DNA of 64,000 bases from Vitis vinifera (Eukaryota > Streptophyta > Magnoliopsida > Vitales > Vitaceae). Under the pieces are notes generated by a model, which saw only the letters and a program-made list of their open reading frames with translations, had not been told where the DNA came from and searched no databases. Numbering within the stretch: position 1 is the first letter of the stretch; every line of letters begins with the position of its first letter. Both the position numbers and the translations under genes were made by a program. The DNA lies in the NCBI RefSeq assembly GCF_030704535.1, contig NC_081818.1, positions 3,051,001 to 3,115,000 on the forward strand. Direction: 5' to 3'. Shown here in pieces: positions 11,249-23,390 of the stretch.

Positions 11249-12989
11249 TCAATATGAAGTGTTCCTATGACATGCCATTCTTAAGGGCAGAGGCGGATCT
11301 GAAAATGCTCCACTGGAGATTTGATCAAAAACAAATTTGTTAGCTGCCTCAGTGTAGTGAATTCCATCCCAATTCACTCGAAGTGAAGGGCGCTCACATG
11401 ATCCCACAAAAATTTGGCTACCATTAACAGTGATGGTACTACCACAGCCAGCATCATTGCCGTAGTTGTACTCACCTCCATAGCCACAGCAAGCCACAAG
11501 TGGAAGCTCAAACCCTGCAGATTATGAGAAAAGCATAATTTCTTAACAACATGGTGCATAAATGAGGTAAAGTTAGATGACACGAGCAACTATTTTCCTA
11601 TATATATATCATCATATGGCTTACCATATTTCTTGGGTTGGCTAAAGAGGGAATACTTGACAGAGTAGACATCGACATATGTAATTGCAGCTAAAGGAAA
11701 GTCCTTCCGGAGTTGGGAAACAGCCTCCTTCAACTTGTAGTTGAAGTACTGAGCCACTTCATTGTGAGGCTTTGAACAACCGGCACTGTCCCTTTGAGCT
11801 GCCTGAAAATTGGCCAAGATATAGGGGAGGCAGCCGATGGGTCCTGTGTTGTGAATCCAGAATGATCTTGCTCCCGACTTGTAAATACGCTGCATCATCA
11901 TGTGATTCATTCATGTACATAGTCTCAGTACCATGCAATAAGTTGTAACAGAGAGAAAAAAGCTATGAAAAAACGAGACCCAGAAAGGAAATGCTTCAAA
12001 ATATACATTAAATCGAAGTCCCTAATCTAAGGATTACCCTAACATTGGTGGAGAAACCATTGATTATATCAGGGACGGTTGCATTGACTTCCTGGATAGA
12101 CATGTTAGCAAAGAACCCTTCACCAAGATCATTCTGACCGATGTCCAACGTGTATAGAGCTTTGGGAAAATACTCTTCCTTGGGCATTAAGTCCTTGTAC
12201 ACCCCACCTAAAAATCATTAAAAGCCACTTAGAAAAATATCATTTATATTGCTATGCACTACAAAACGTCTATTAATGTTAAATTATCACCTCGTTTCCT
12301 TATCTTTAGTGTTCTGGACTTGAATTGCACAAACTGATCGTATTGCAAGCCCAGGTAGAATGGACTGAACCCACCTGCAGGTATTATTCTAGTCGGTAAT
12401 CGGATTGTAGCAGCAGCCGTGGCAAAGTTTGCACCATTTGTGTAATTGGACCCCAGAGAATTAAGATAAGCACTAAGAAATGGTAGACCAAAACTGTTGG
12501 CTGAAACCATGTAAATTTTGCCCAAATCAATAATGCTGCCAAGTTTTTGTTAGGCCTAGACTAAAACAGTACATTTGCTAGGCCTTTTTCTAATTTTGAT
12601 GGAAAATGAAATTAAAAATGAATGTCTGAATTTGGCTTTTCTTGTCCCCTGTACCGATTTTATAAACACTGGCTCTTGGCCAAGGAGAGGTAGATATGCA
12701 GAAAATAGGTTTAAAGAGAAGGTAAATCGTACCAATGAAATCAATCATGAGGCGACCATCTGAGAATCTGCCTGCTGGCATGCGAAAAAAGGTCCTCCCA
12801 TAAGGCCAGGGAGGTTGAGAGAAGGCAGCAGCATATCCGCCTGTGTCTGAATTGGAGTCTGCAAAGTTAAAGATTGCTGGAAATTTGCAATTTTCCAAAG
12901 CAACAACAGGGTTGATCACCGTGGCAGTAAAAGATAAAAGCACGCAAATACAGCAGAGAGAAGTGGCAAGTCTGATGGTGCTGGGAGAC

Positions 12990-12994
<5 letters not shown>
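11249..12994 (-). CDS. GDSL esterase/lipase, secreted
   Basis: Five exons on the minus strand: 12994-12733, 12500-12291, 12207-12038, 11889-11625 and 11514-11249. They give 390 residues, normal for the plant GDSL family. A hydrophobic signal peptide covers about residues 10-33. Block I reads FNFADSNSDTGG with the nucleophile Ser47. The family glycine just before the Asp-Ser pair is alanine here. Block III is DIGQND, and block V is DGIHYTE with Asp352 and His355 completing the triad. GPIGCLP in exon 4 is also typical. The likely role is hydrolysis of acyl esters of wall polymers or lipids in the apoplast; the substrate is unknown. All splice sites are GT/AG and frames join cleanly (phases 1, 1, 0, 1). 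The start is the first methionine before the signal peptide. Confidence 0.92.
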
Positions 12995-13033
<39 letters not shown>

Positions 13034-13062
13034 GAGGAGGAGGAGGAGGAGGAGGAGGAGGT
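12995..13062. repeat. GA and GGA microsatellite directly upstream of the GDSL start codon
   Basis: About 36 bases of (GA)n run into about 30 bases of (GGA)n, ending at the ATG of the minus-strand GDSL gene. In the sense of the gene this is a (TCC)n(TC)n pyrimidine tract in the 5' leader. Such tracts are length-variable and can influence transcription or start-site choice. Confidence 0.9.
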
Positions 13063-13591
13063 AGACTTTTGGATTACGTGATGAAGAAATTCAAAGTGTT
13101 TAATGGTTAAACCATATAATTCAAAGTCAGTGCGCTGCCCCATTACTGATTGTACTCGTATTGCACATTTGATTTTTAGTTAATTCTTTTGTGGTTGGAG
13201 ATGTAACAGGTACTGACCTCAGGACCCACTTCCATGTGAACTACGTGTTTGTGTAAAACTGGTCCAACAACATACAGGCCGGAGCTGATTAAAATTGACA
13301 ATGTTAGAAATAATCAGGATTAGATTATCTCATACAAGGTGTACTAGTTTATCACATATCTACAACGGTTTAAGATTTCAAAGTTCCCAGCTAATTTGTT
13401 TGAATAAGAATGGCCTGGCCTCCTTCCGCAACAAAATGAGTGGAAGAGGAGGGTTTCGTGTCTAAGGTAGCAAGACACTCGCAAGTAAAAGCATACTCAA
13501 CGCCCACGTCCGCATGCCTAATCCAATGACCTAATAAACATATTTTAATGACACTACTTTTACAGATTTTTCAGTGCTTGGGTACCGATAA
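13063..13591. other. GDSL promoter region, intergenic
   Basis: This is the space upstream of the GDSL gene. No coding sequence is seen, and no core promoter motif was placed with confidence. Confidence 0.4.
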
Positions 13592-13846
13592 TAAAAGAGC
13601 AGAAAACTCTACTATATATGTAAACGTATGGATCATGCAGATTGATATTAAATTGGACCTGCCTCCACCTGATTGTACATTTCTTTATAGTCTGGTTAAG
13701 ATCTGTATACTGACTAATCCTACGTAAATCAACATGTATTGGTGTAACCGCTTGTCCTCGAAAGCCAAAAAAAGAAAGAAGAAAAAACTACCCATTGAAG
13801 ACTTGGTGAGTTTATGCAAAGACTAACTCACCACTCTGGTCTATAA
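13592..13846 (+). repeat. Promoter-only copy of the germin-like gene
   Basis: This stretch matches 58-313 at about 96 percent by eye, from TAAAAGAGCAG to the TATA box TATAAA. After the TATA box the match ends in a run of about 24 A, and no germin coding sequence follows. The copy is in the same orientation as the original, 13.5 kb downstream. It is best read as the remains of a tandemly duplicated germin-like gene whose body was lost. Confidence 0.9.
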
Positions 13847-14638
13847 AAAAAAAAAAAAAAAAAAAACCCAAGACCCCAAATCAACCCAATCCATTGGACC
13901 TTGCAGTTCATGTCAAGGCTGGTCCGAACCGGGTGGTCAACTTAAGGCAAAGGGGATGAATTGGTCGGGTTTGATAAAACCCACCCAGTCTAGCGTTTGG
14001 ATGCTACACATGTAACTGCGCTAGACGCACGTCTTTTTGGTTGAAGTTTGGCTCGGGTTTAGATGAGGGTCAGACTAAGCTTTGACCTAAAAATTTCAGA
14101 CGAAGGAGTGTTCCTTTTTTTTAACTTAATTTTAAATAAAACTTAAAATTTAAATAGTGTTTAAAAGTATTAAATATCAAAATTTTTGTTTTTTTTAATA
14201 TTTTATTTTTATTAAGTACTAAAAAGTAAAAAAAAAAAAAGTCATTGATGTTTGTTTTTTGCTTAATTTTAAATAGAAACTTAATGTTTAATAGTATTAA
14301 ATATTAGATTGTTTGTTTTTGTAGTATTTTATTTCTATTAAGTATTAAAAAAATAAAGAAAAATCAATATATTATTTTTTCTATTTAAAAAAAATTAAAT
14401 ATTTTAGTTTTTTCTATTCAATAATAAGTTATGAAAAAGTAGAAAAACAAACAACCTAAATTTTGAAAACAATTTGACTTAAGCAAAAAGCAAATTAAAA
14501 AACAAACACCCTCTTACTTTTAGTATTTTAAAAAATCACATAAAGTGTATTCAATCAAACTTACAAGTAAACTGAAAGAGAGATGACGGCTATGATTGTT
14601 GTTTTCACTATCATAAAGAAAAAATTTAGGATCTTGAT
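13847..14638. other. Intergenic, poly(A) run then AT-rich DNA
   Basis: A poly(A) run (about 13843-13867) is followed by ~230 bp of moderate GC content (CCCAAGACCCCAAATCAACC onward) and then AT-rich DNA. No gene is seen. The GC-richer piece has no recognisable reading frame. Confidence 0.4.
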
Positions 14639-15167
14639 TAGGGATGACAATATACCAATTTTTTTTGCACTCGTCTTAACCTTAATGGGCTCGTTTTGAG
14701 ATAATAATAAATGAGTTTAGATAAATTTGAGAAAATTTTTAAAATCTAGGATGGATTTGAGGTAGTTTTGGATATGATTTTGTCTCATCTTGAATCTGAG
14801 AACTTTTTTAAAACCTGAGATTGATTCGGGGTGATTTTGGGTATGAGTTTGTCTCATCCTACCTCACCCTAATTATGTATAATGTTAAATAAAAATTTAT
14901 TTTAATTGATTTCGTTTTTCAATTTTCAATTTTTTTAACATATTTAAAATATTAATTTTCTTAAAATTTTAAAAATAAAAATTGAAAAGCAATTGAAAAA
15001 AGAAATAAATGGGATAGTATGAGGCAGGTATAAGAATTTCTTATACATGACTCATCCCATTTAATTTCCTTCTTTTTTTTTTTTGTAGGGATGATAACAT
15101 ATACGAATAAATATAATGGATTGAGATATGAGTAACCTATCTCAAGCATAGTGCGTTGCCATCCCTA
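14639..15167. mobile_element. hAT-like non-autonomous DNA element, 529 bp
   Basis: The left end reads TAGGGATGACAA and the right end is the inverted TAGGGATGGCAA, an 11 of 12 match. The flanks ATCTTGAT (14631-14638) and ATCTCAAT (15168-15175) agree at six of eight bases, suggesting the 8-bp target duplication of hAT elements. A further TAGGGATGATAAC copy lies inside at about 15086, so the element may contain a nested or duplicated end. No transposase is present. Confidence 0.62.
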
Positions 15168-15639
15168 ATCTCAATCAATACAGATCTTGCAATGTCAGTT
15201 AAATATATAAATATATGAAATCTAAACATTGAATAAAGATACAAATATATAAAATCAAGGTACATAAAAGAGAATAAAAGAAAAATGAAATTAAAGTATA
15301 AAATAATCACATACAAGTTATAATTAATAAATTATTTTTATATACTTTTTCAAACTCGTTTAATTTATTCTCCTTTATTATATAAATATTAAATAATTTT
15401 AAAATACATTATTTTTAATTAATTATAATTACATTTTATTTTATTTTCTCATTTTTCATAATAAAACTAAATATAAGAAAAATATTTTTCATAATATTTT
15501 CTTTTCTTAGTGTTTTTTGAAACCAAACATAATGGAAGGGTATTCATGTTTCAATGTATGTCTTCTTGCTATTATGGATAAGGATTATAGGCAATGGCAA
15601 AGGAAATCAATCTTAACATCCACATCAAGTGGTAGATAA
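15168..15639. other. AT-rich intergenic
   Basis: No gene or clear element is seen. The stretch is dominated by short A/T runs. Confidence 0.4.
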
Positions 15640-15788
15640 AGCAAATTACGTTAAGAGTGTGTTTGGCATTGATTTTAGGAAGTGTTTCTAACCTTTTTAA
15701 TACTTGAAAATTTTTATTTTTTAAGTATTAAAAAAATTAAAAATACTTCCTAAAATCACTGTCAAACGCTCTCTTAATGTAATTTGCT
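15640..15788. mobile_element. Foldback MITE, 149 bp
   Basis: A near-perfect inverted repeat. The left arm AGCAAATTACGTTAAGAG...TTTGGC...ATTTTAGGAAGTGTTT pairs with the right arm ending CTCTTAATGTAATTTGCT. The arms meet around an AT-rich centre at about 15715. Fragments with the same core (CTTCCTAAAATCA) occur at 1420-1740. The element could fold into a long hairpin. It has no coding capacity. Confidence 0.75.
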
Positions 15789-17567
15789 CTAAGAATTACA
15801 TTAAGGAGGTTGATTTCTTAAGGAGGTTGATTTCTTAGATTTAAAAGAGAAAAAGAAAATCAATTGTGTGCACTTTGATTTATATACATATTTAGATGAC
15901 TAGTAACTTTCCATGGCTGAGCTTTTCGACCCAAACCTTAGCAACTCACCTCACCTATTACAACCAGTATTGAGTAGTTCAAGATTCAATCAATGGCAGG
16001 ATTTATATTCAAATTATGCAACTTTATCATACATCTTGACATTGATCCCAATCAATTGGATGTCTATCGACCCTTATTTTTTGGTGTGTCTCCCCGACAA
16101 TGAGACTCAATTTTATTGTGAAAATTTGATTTTTTGAATAGATTAGGGTTGCCACATATTTTAGTTTATTTTTTAAAAGAAAAAACAAAATAAGAAAGAA
16201 AACTTTGTATAACTCCTTATTTAGAAAAGACATTTTTGTAAAATCAAGTCTAGATTTAAGGTTTAAGTTGCTTATCGTGAATGTACCATAATAAGTCGTA
16301 ATATCCCTCTAAGCATGTATACTAACAATCTTTACTAAACAAATAAAAGGAATTATGATAGTTAATTGATTAATCATGAATATAAAGATTAAAGACACAA
16401 ATTAATATATAAGAAAATAATTATAAAATTAAATTTAAAAAATAAAAAAAATAAATGACATTAGAATTATACAAATTGATTTATTAAATTGATTAAAAAA
16501 TATATTTTAAATATTACTTTTTTAATATTTTAATTTATTTATTTACAAAAATAAATGATTAGATTCAATTTTATTTGCATAGAATTTATTTAAAAAATTC
16601 TAATTTGACAATAAAAATGATTTTTACTTACTTTTACTAGAAAAATAATAAATTTTTTAACTTTATTTACAAAAGTATTTCAATTTGACAAAAAGAATAT
16701 GATTTCTATAACTTCAATTTGCAAAAAAGATTCTCATTCTATTATTATGAAAAGATTATTTAAGACATTAATTTACAAAAATTACTTTTTATCCCATTTT
16801 AATTAAGGAAATAGAGTTTAATTTAAATTTTCACTTTTTAAGATAATATTATTAAAAATTAACTTTTGGGACAATTTAATCGAAAAAACAATTTTTATTA
16901 AATAAATAATTTTTCAGGCAATTGTTCTTAAAAACAATTTTTTGAATTTCATTGAAACAATTTTTTGGATTTTCCTAAATTAAATATTCAATTATATAGA
17001 TATATACAAAAGAATTTGTACCCAATCAAACCCACAATAAGCTTCTCCCATTTATCATCTTTTCGACCCTTATTTTTTTTTCATGAAATTCAACCCTCCT
17101 CCCATGCGTTACAAATCTATGTTCGACCAACAAAATAAAATTAAAATAAAAAAAAGGGGGAAAGTAAAAAATAAAATAAATAATAACTAATAATAATAAA
17201 GAAAAATAAATAAATACAAAATATAAAATATGAAAATAATAATAAATAAAATAAACATGAGAATGGGTTTGGAGCAAATTTTGGGAAACTCCATAGCTAT
17301 TAATTCTGTCATGGAAGAAAATGTCAAACAGCATTGAAGGGATTGAATGTAGTTAAGAGACTGGGGGGCCCAGACAGGTGATGGCTATACCTAATCTATG
17401 GTCCCAGTGATAAATGAGGGCTCACCACCTGCCCCTCACTAGGCCAAGTTGTCTGAACCATTTGAACAACTGAGCCCATCTATTTAAACTACTACCTAAC
17501 AAGTGAGAAAAAAATCCTGGCCTAAAATCTAACATCTTCTTCCAAAAGTTGTACACACACACAGTGA
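15789..17567. other. AT-rich intergenic and receptor-kinase promoter
   Basis: No gene is recognised. A 74-codon frame at 15913-16137 lacks any family signature. From 16140 to 17000 the DNA is extremely AT-rich. The last ~200 bases are the likely promoter of the receptor kinase, with a TATA-like CTATTTAAAC near 17480. Confidence 0.45.
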
Positions 17568-17585
17568 GAGAGAGAGAGAGAGAGA
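17568..17585. repeat. GA microsatellite just before the receptor-kinase start codon
   Basis: An uninterrupted (GA)n run ends immediately before the ATG at 17586, with a short (CA)n just upstream. It lies in the predicted 5' leader. Confidence 0.85.
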
Positions 17586-20500
17586 ATGGCATACAATCAG
17601 AACAATCCCGTTGCTGTGGCAGTATTTTTCTCTCTTAGTTTTCTTGCTCTACTATCAACTTCCACATTCCTCTGCAAAAACTCCACTGATTGTCAATCTC
17701 TGCTCAAATTCAAACAAGGCATAACAGGTGATCCAGATGGTCATCTCCAAGATTGGAATGAAACCATGTTCTTCTGCAACTGGACAGGGATTACATGCCA
17801 CCAGCAGCTTAAGAACCGGGTCATAGCCATTGAGCTCATAAACATGCGCTTAGAGGGAGTTATCTCACCATACATATCCAATCTATCCCATCTCACCACC
17901 CTCTCTTTGCAAGCCAACAGCTTGTACGGAGGGATTCCAGCTACCATTGGAGAGCTTTCTGAGTTAACATTCATAAACATGAGTCGTAATAAGCTTGGGG
18001 GCAATATTCCAGCCTCAATAAAAGGCTGCTGGAGCCTGGAGACAATAGACTTGGACTATACCAATCTGACTGGAAGCATTCCTGCTGTACTGGGCCAAAT
18101 GACAAACTTGACATACCTATGTCTCTCTCAGAACAGCCTCACTGGAGCTATACCATCGTTTCTTTCGAATCTAACCAAGCTGAAAGATTTAGAATTGCAG
18201 GTTAATTACTTCACAGGAAGGATTCCAGAGGAGCTAGGAGCATTAACAAAGCTGGAGATATTGTACCTCCACATGAACTTTTTGGAAGAAAGCATACCTG
18301 CATCCATCAGTAATTGCACTGCCCTGCGTCACATTACACTGTTTGAGAATCGGTTAACGGGAACAATCCCTTTAGAATTGGGGTCAAAGCTCCATAACTT
18401 GCAGAGATTGTACTTCCAACAAAACCAACTTTCTGGGAAAATTCCAGTGACCCTGTCCAATCTTTCTCAGCTGACACTGCTTGATCTTAGCCTCAACCAG
18501 TTAGAGGGGGAAGTCCCTCCTGAGTTGGGGAAGTTGAAGAAACTTGAGAGACTTTACCTTCATAGCAATAACCTGGTGAGCGGTTCCAACAACTCTTCCC
18601 TCAGTTTTCTAACTCCTCTCACTAATTGTTCACGTCTACAGAAACTGCACTTAGGGGCATGTCTGTTTGCAGGAAGTTTACCGGCTTCAATTGGCAGTCT
18701 TTCCAAAGACCTCTACTACTTGAATCTTCGAAACAACAAATTAACAGGAGACCTACCAGCTGAAATTGGAAATCTAAGCGGCCTTGTGACTCTAGACCTG
18801 TGGTATAATTTTTTGAATGGAGTTCCTGCAACAATTGGGAAGCTTAGGCAGTTGCAGAGATTACACTTGGGAAGAAACAAACTTCTTGGGCCAATTCCAG
18901 ATGAACTTGGGCAGATGGCTAACCTTGGTTTACTGGAACTTAGTGATAATTTGATTAGTGGGACAATCCCATCTTCTCTTGGTAACCTGTCACAGTTGAG
19001 ATATCTTTACTTGTCTCACAACCACCTCACAGGGAAAATTCCCATCCAACTCACCCAATGTTCTCTTCTAATGCTTCTTGACTTGTCTTTTAACAACTTA
19101 CAAGGGTCTCTTCCCACAGAAATTGGTCATTTCTCAAACCTAGCTCTTTCACTCAACCTTTCGAACAACAATCTTCAAGGAGAACTACCTGCTAGTATTG
19201 GAAATCTGGCATCTGTGCTGGCAATTGACTTGTCAGCGAATAAATTCTTCGGAGTGATACCAAGTTCGATTGGAAGATGCATTTCAATGGAGTATCTGAA
19301 CCTCTCTCACAACATGCTTGAAGCTACAATCCCAGAGTCCCTGAAGCAAATCATTGATCTAGGATATCTGGACTTGGCTTTCAATAATTTAACAGGAAAT
19401 GTTCCAATCTGGATTGGTGACAGCCAGAAGATCAAGAATCTCAATTTATCGTATAACAGATTAACAGGAGAGGTTCCAAATAGTGGGAGGTATAAAAATC
19501 TAGGAAGCGGCTCATTCATGGGGAATATGGGGCTCTGTGGTGGCACCAAACTTATGGGTCTCCATCCATGTGAAATTCAGAAACAAAAGCACAAGAAAAG
19601 GAAATGGATTTATTACTTGTTTGCAATAATAACTTGTTCTCTGCTTCTCTTTGTGCTGATCGCCCTCACTGTTCGTCGTTTCTTCTTCAAAAATAGGAGT
19701 GCAGGTGCGGAGACTGCAATTCTAATGTGTTCCCCAACCCATCATGGAACCCAAACTTTAACTGAAAGGGAAATCGAAATTGCAACTGGCGGTTTTGATG
19801 AGGCTAATCTGTTAGGGAAAGGAAGTTTTGGTAGGGTGTATAAAGCTATCATCAATGATGGAAAAACTGTTGTGGCAGTTAAGGTTCTGCAAGAAGAGTG
19901 TGTTCAGGGTTACAGAAGTTTTAAAAGGGAGTGTCAAATACTGTCTGAAATTAGACATAGGAATCTGGTTAGAATGATAGGATCGACCTGGAATTCAGGA
20001 TTCAAGGCTATTGTTCTCGAATATATAGGCAATGGGAACTTGGAACAGCATCTTTACCCTGGTGGGTCAGATGAAGGAGGTAGTGAATTAAAATTGAGGG
20101 AAAGAATGGGAATAGCAATAGATGTTGCAAATGGCTTGGAGTATCTTCATGAGGGTTGTCCTGTTCAAGTTGTACACTGTGACCTGAAACCACAAAATGT
20201 TCTTTTGGACAATGATATGGTGGCTCATGTAGCAGATTTTGGTATTGGAAAGCTCATTTCAGGTGACAAACCAAGAGGACATGTTACTACCACAACTGCT
20301 TTTCTACGAGGATCTGTCGGGTATATCCCCCCAGGTATGCATTTGATTACCTTATATAAATCTTCAATCCTATGCTTCATAATCCCTTTGAATGTTCTTG
20401 GAACAGTTAGTGACCTACCTTCAAATCTGAGAAGTAAATGATAAGTTATCAGACTAGATAATTACTTTTAATCATGAATGCCAATCTGTCATCTCACATG

Positions 20501-21315
20501 AACTTCAAACTAGTCTAGTTTCCATTCATTTGACTGCCTACCCAATGGTCATATATTCTAGAGAACTAACTGTGAATAATAGGATAGAAATACAGAAGAA
20601 AAAATAGGGTTTTGTGTGTTTCCTCATATACCATTATGATAAATTTGTTTAACATGGTATGTCTTGTTGCTTATTCTCCCGCTTTGCTTTAAGTACAGGA
20701 TCCATTCCCTAATCTCTTTTCCAATGAGAAGCATTTAAAAAGAAGGATGCTTGCCCTCTTGTGATATTCAGATAGTTAATATGAACCAACTGCATCTATC
20801 CATGTCTCTTTCATTAAATGTCTCTTTCATTAAACTATCCTAATTTGAAGGGCTATAAATAAAAGTATAGTGATTCAGCTAATAGTTCCTATTGCTTGTA
20901 CACAGAATATGGGCAGGGGATCGATGTCTCAACAAGAGGAGATGTATACAGTTTTGGAGTGATGATGTTAGAGATGATAACACGGAAGAGACCAACGAAT
21001 GAAATGTTTTCAGATGGACTTGATCTAAGGAAATGGGTGTGTTCTGCTTTTCCAAATCAAGTTTTGGATATTGTAGACATCTCACTGAAGCACGAAGCAT
21101 ATTTGGAAGAGGGGAGTGGTGCTTTACATAAGCTTGAGCAATGCTGTATCCACATGCTTGATGCAGGGATGATGTGTACAGAAGAGAACCCCCAAAAGCG
21201 TCCCCTTATCTCTTCGGTTGCTCAAAGGCTAAAGAATGTCTGGAAAGAAATGGGATTTGGAACACTTTATATGGCAAAGGAAGAAAATGTGGACATGTCA
21301 CTGAACTCAAAATAG
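17586..21315 (+). CDS. LRR receptor-like kinase, non-RD, At2g24130-like
   Basis: Two exons, 17586-20334 and 20906-21315, give 1052 residues. Order of parts: signal peptide (about 1-30), LRR N-terminal cap with the CNWTGITC motif (about 35-71), roughly 20 or more LRRs of the plant LxxLxLxxNxLTGxIP type, one membrane segment (about 672-694), then a cytosolic kinase. The kinase shows the glycine loop GKGSFGRVY (about 743), the VAVKVL lysine, HCDLKPQN (about 863) and DFG (about 884). Cysteine replaces the arginine of the usual HRD, so this is a non-RD kinase, the class linked to innate immune receptors. The intron falls after GYIPP and exon 2 opens with EYGQG, restoring the conserved activation-segment end. 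The ligand is unknown. A broken, inverted relative lies at 54.4-55.2 kb. Confidence 0.94.
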
Positions 21316-22917
21316 TAAACCTCCATCACTCTCAGTCTATGTAAGAAGAAGAGCTCTCTATTTACAACTATAAATGATCGTGTTGCTTGTGTGTAGTAAG
21401 AAAGCAGAATAACAGATTGCTCCCATTTGTACAGAAAAAACCAGTGAGTCCTTTGCCAGTGTTTTTCCCTTTCATCATAAGCAGCTATAATTATACACTC
21501 AAAACCATAATTTCATTTGTGGAAGATGGTAAGCAAATTTATCGACAAATGCTTGTTAATGACAAAAAAATTTCAAAGTCTTTACATAGATGGTAATCAT
21601 ACCATTCCACCCTTGAGGGCCAGGATTGATGGCTTCTATCTGAAATCTCCTACTAAGCCAAATGAAACCAATAATTCACCCTAGATGGAAGGGTTTGTTT
21701 GGAAAACTTCAATAAGGAGAAAAATGTCTTCAGCATGATAACTCCCCAGTTTTCCAGATGATCTGCTTCACAATAAGTATGAATAAACTTTCAAGCATCT
21801 GCCTAAACCTCTTAAATCCCTAGTACAAAAGATAAAGTGATCTGCTTCCACCCTGAATACTGCAAAAATTTCTTGAATTAGAATTCAATATACCCTAATA
21901 GGAGGAACACACGGGGCATTATTTTCGAGTTACTAAGTTAGCATATCATTTCATCCATTATCTTAGCAGATACATCTATTCTGATCTTTCGGAGTTACCA
22001 ATCGAACAACCATCAGAGCCAGTTTAAGATGACCGAAAAGGGGAAAGAACCCACATGATGGAGCCCCAAAAGGATGCAAACTGGATAGAATTGAGTCTTA
22101 CAAACATCTAGGATCTAATTATCCCCACAGTAAATCCATCTTGTGTATGAGGAACATCCTCCCCTTACAGCGAGTTTTTCGGACAGATTTATGGTTGGGT
22201 AACTCCAATTTTTGCACTTATATCTTGCATTTCTAGTCCCCCAAGCCCTAAAAGTCCCTCCATTGGAAATCCGGGTTGCCCTCTTCATTTTCATCATGTG
22301 AAATTACAATATCTTCTGTAAACTGATGTGCTAAAACTAAGAAATCATTTTGCTCCTCCATATTTCACAAATGCTTAATTTTCTTCTACTTTCAATATTC
22401 TTTGAAAAATCATAATTTCCATTGATCCCTATGAAAATAGTTAGGTTGAAAACACATACGCAGAACAAAGAGTAGGAAATCAAAGAAAAAGAAGTCAGCA
22501 TAGAGTTAAGATTTGGTAAGAAGACTGACCCATAAAGCAACTATCTCCTGCAATACTAGGGTTCCGGATGAAAAAGAAATCCTCCATTTAGCACATATAG
22601 AAATGAGCAACACAAGAACTAGACTGCACAAACATACATATAATCAAATTGTAAATCAGATAAAATGCAATTCAGGTAACACATGAATCCCTCTTTTACC
22701 TTGGGCTGCACAAGAATTCTTCAACTCCCATGCCAGCCATGGAAAGTGTTTTCCATGAGAATCCCTACACCCTGAAATGCATATGAGTAAAAAGCATTTT
22801 ATCGGGTGACTTTTCTCGCGTTTGAAAATTTAAAATTGTTTTATTTGACATGAAACAAAAGCAAGAATATTATTAATAACATGATACACATTATAACCCA
22901 AAATAGAAAAAAATTTA
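21316..22917. other. Receptor-kinase 3' flank and intergenic
   Basis: The first few hundred bases are probably 3' UTR. Beyond about 21600 the base composition is less AT-rich than the surrounding intergenic DNA, but no reading frame with a recognisable family is seen on either strand. Confidence 0.4.
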
Positions 22918-22977
22918 AAAGCTTTTAGAAAAAGTGGTACCCATTTACATATTTATTTCCTAATTTGCAATTGTCCA
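22918..22977 (+). repeat. Copy of the germin-like 3' flank
   Basis: AAAGCTTTTAGAAAAA, then TGGTACC, ATTTACATATTTATT and TAATTTGCAATTGTCCA match 1343-1401 with a few small differences. It is an isolated ~60-bp fragment. It may be a relic of the germin cluster or a small unrecognised repeat. Confidence 0.6.
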
Positions 22978-23390
22978 TTACAATATCTGAAAGTTATGTG
23001 ATATAATATGAGAAACACCCTCAGGGTGTAGATGGATGTTTTTAAAGATTTTAATACAAGAGTTGAGATGTTCAATTTATTTGAGAAAGTGGACAATATA
23101 AAAAACAAATAAACACGCGTGAGACAAAAGAGTTTTATGTGAAAAACCTTCATACAATGTGCCAAGATAAAAAATAAAAATTAAAAATTAAAAAACCATC
23201 TTAAGACATTTTAACTTAATTTTAAAATTTTCGACCCAACTATACCTTGTTTAAAAACTAGCTTATTTTAACTTTAATCTTTTCAAGCTTACCTGTGACA
23301 GTACGCTTAATTAAACGACAGCCTCAAATCTTCAATAAAGAGTAAGTCATTGTCTAAAAAACCCTATACTAGAACGAAAATAAATAAAAT
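22978..23390. other. AT-rich intergenic
   Basis: No gene or element is recognised. Confidence 0.4.

Noticed and set aside
15913-16137. 74-codon open frame between MITE and AT-rich DNA
   Set aside because: Isolated, no recognisable motif, no promoter context.
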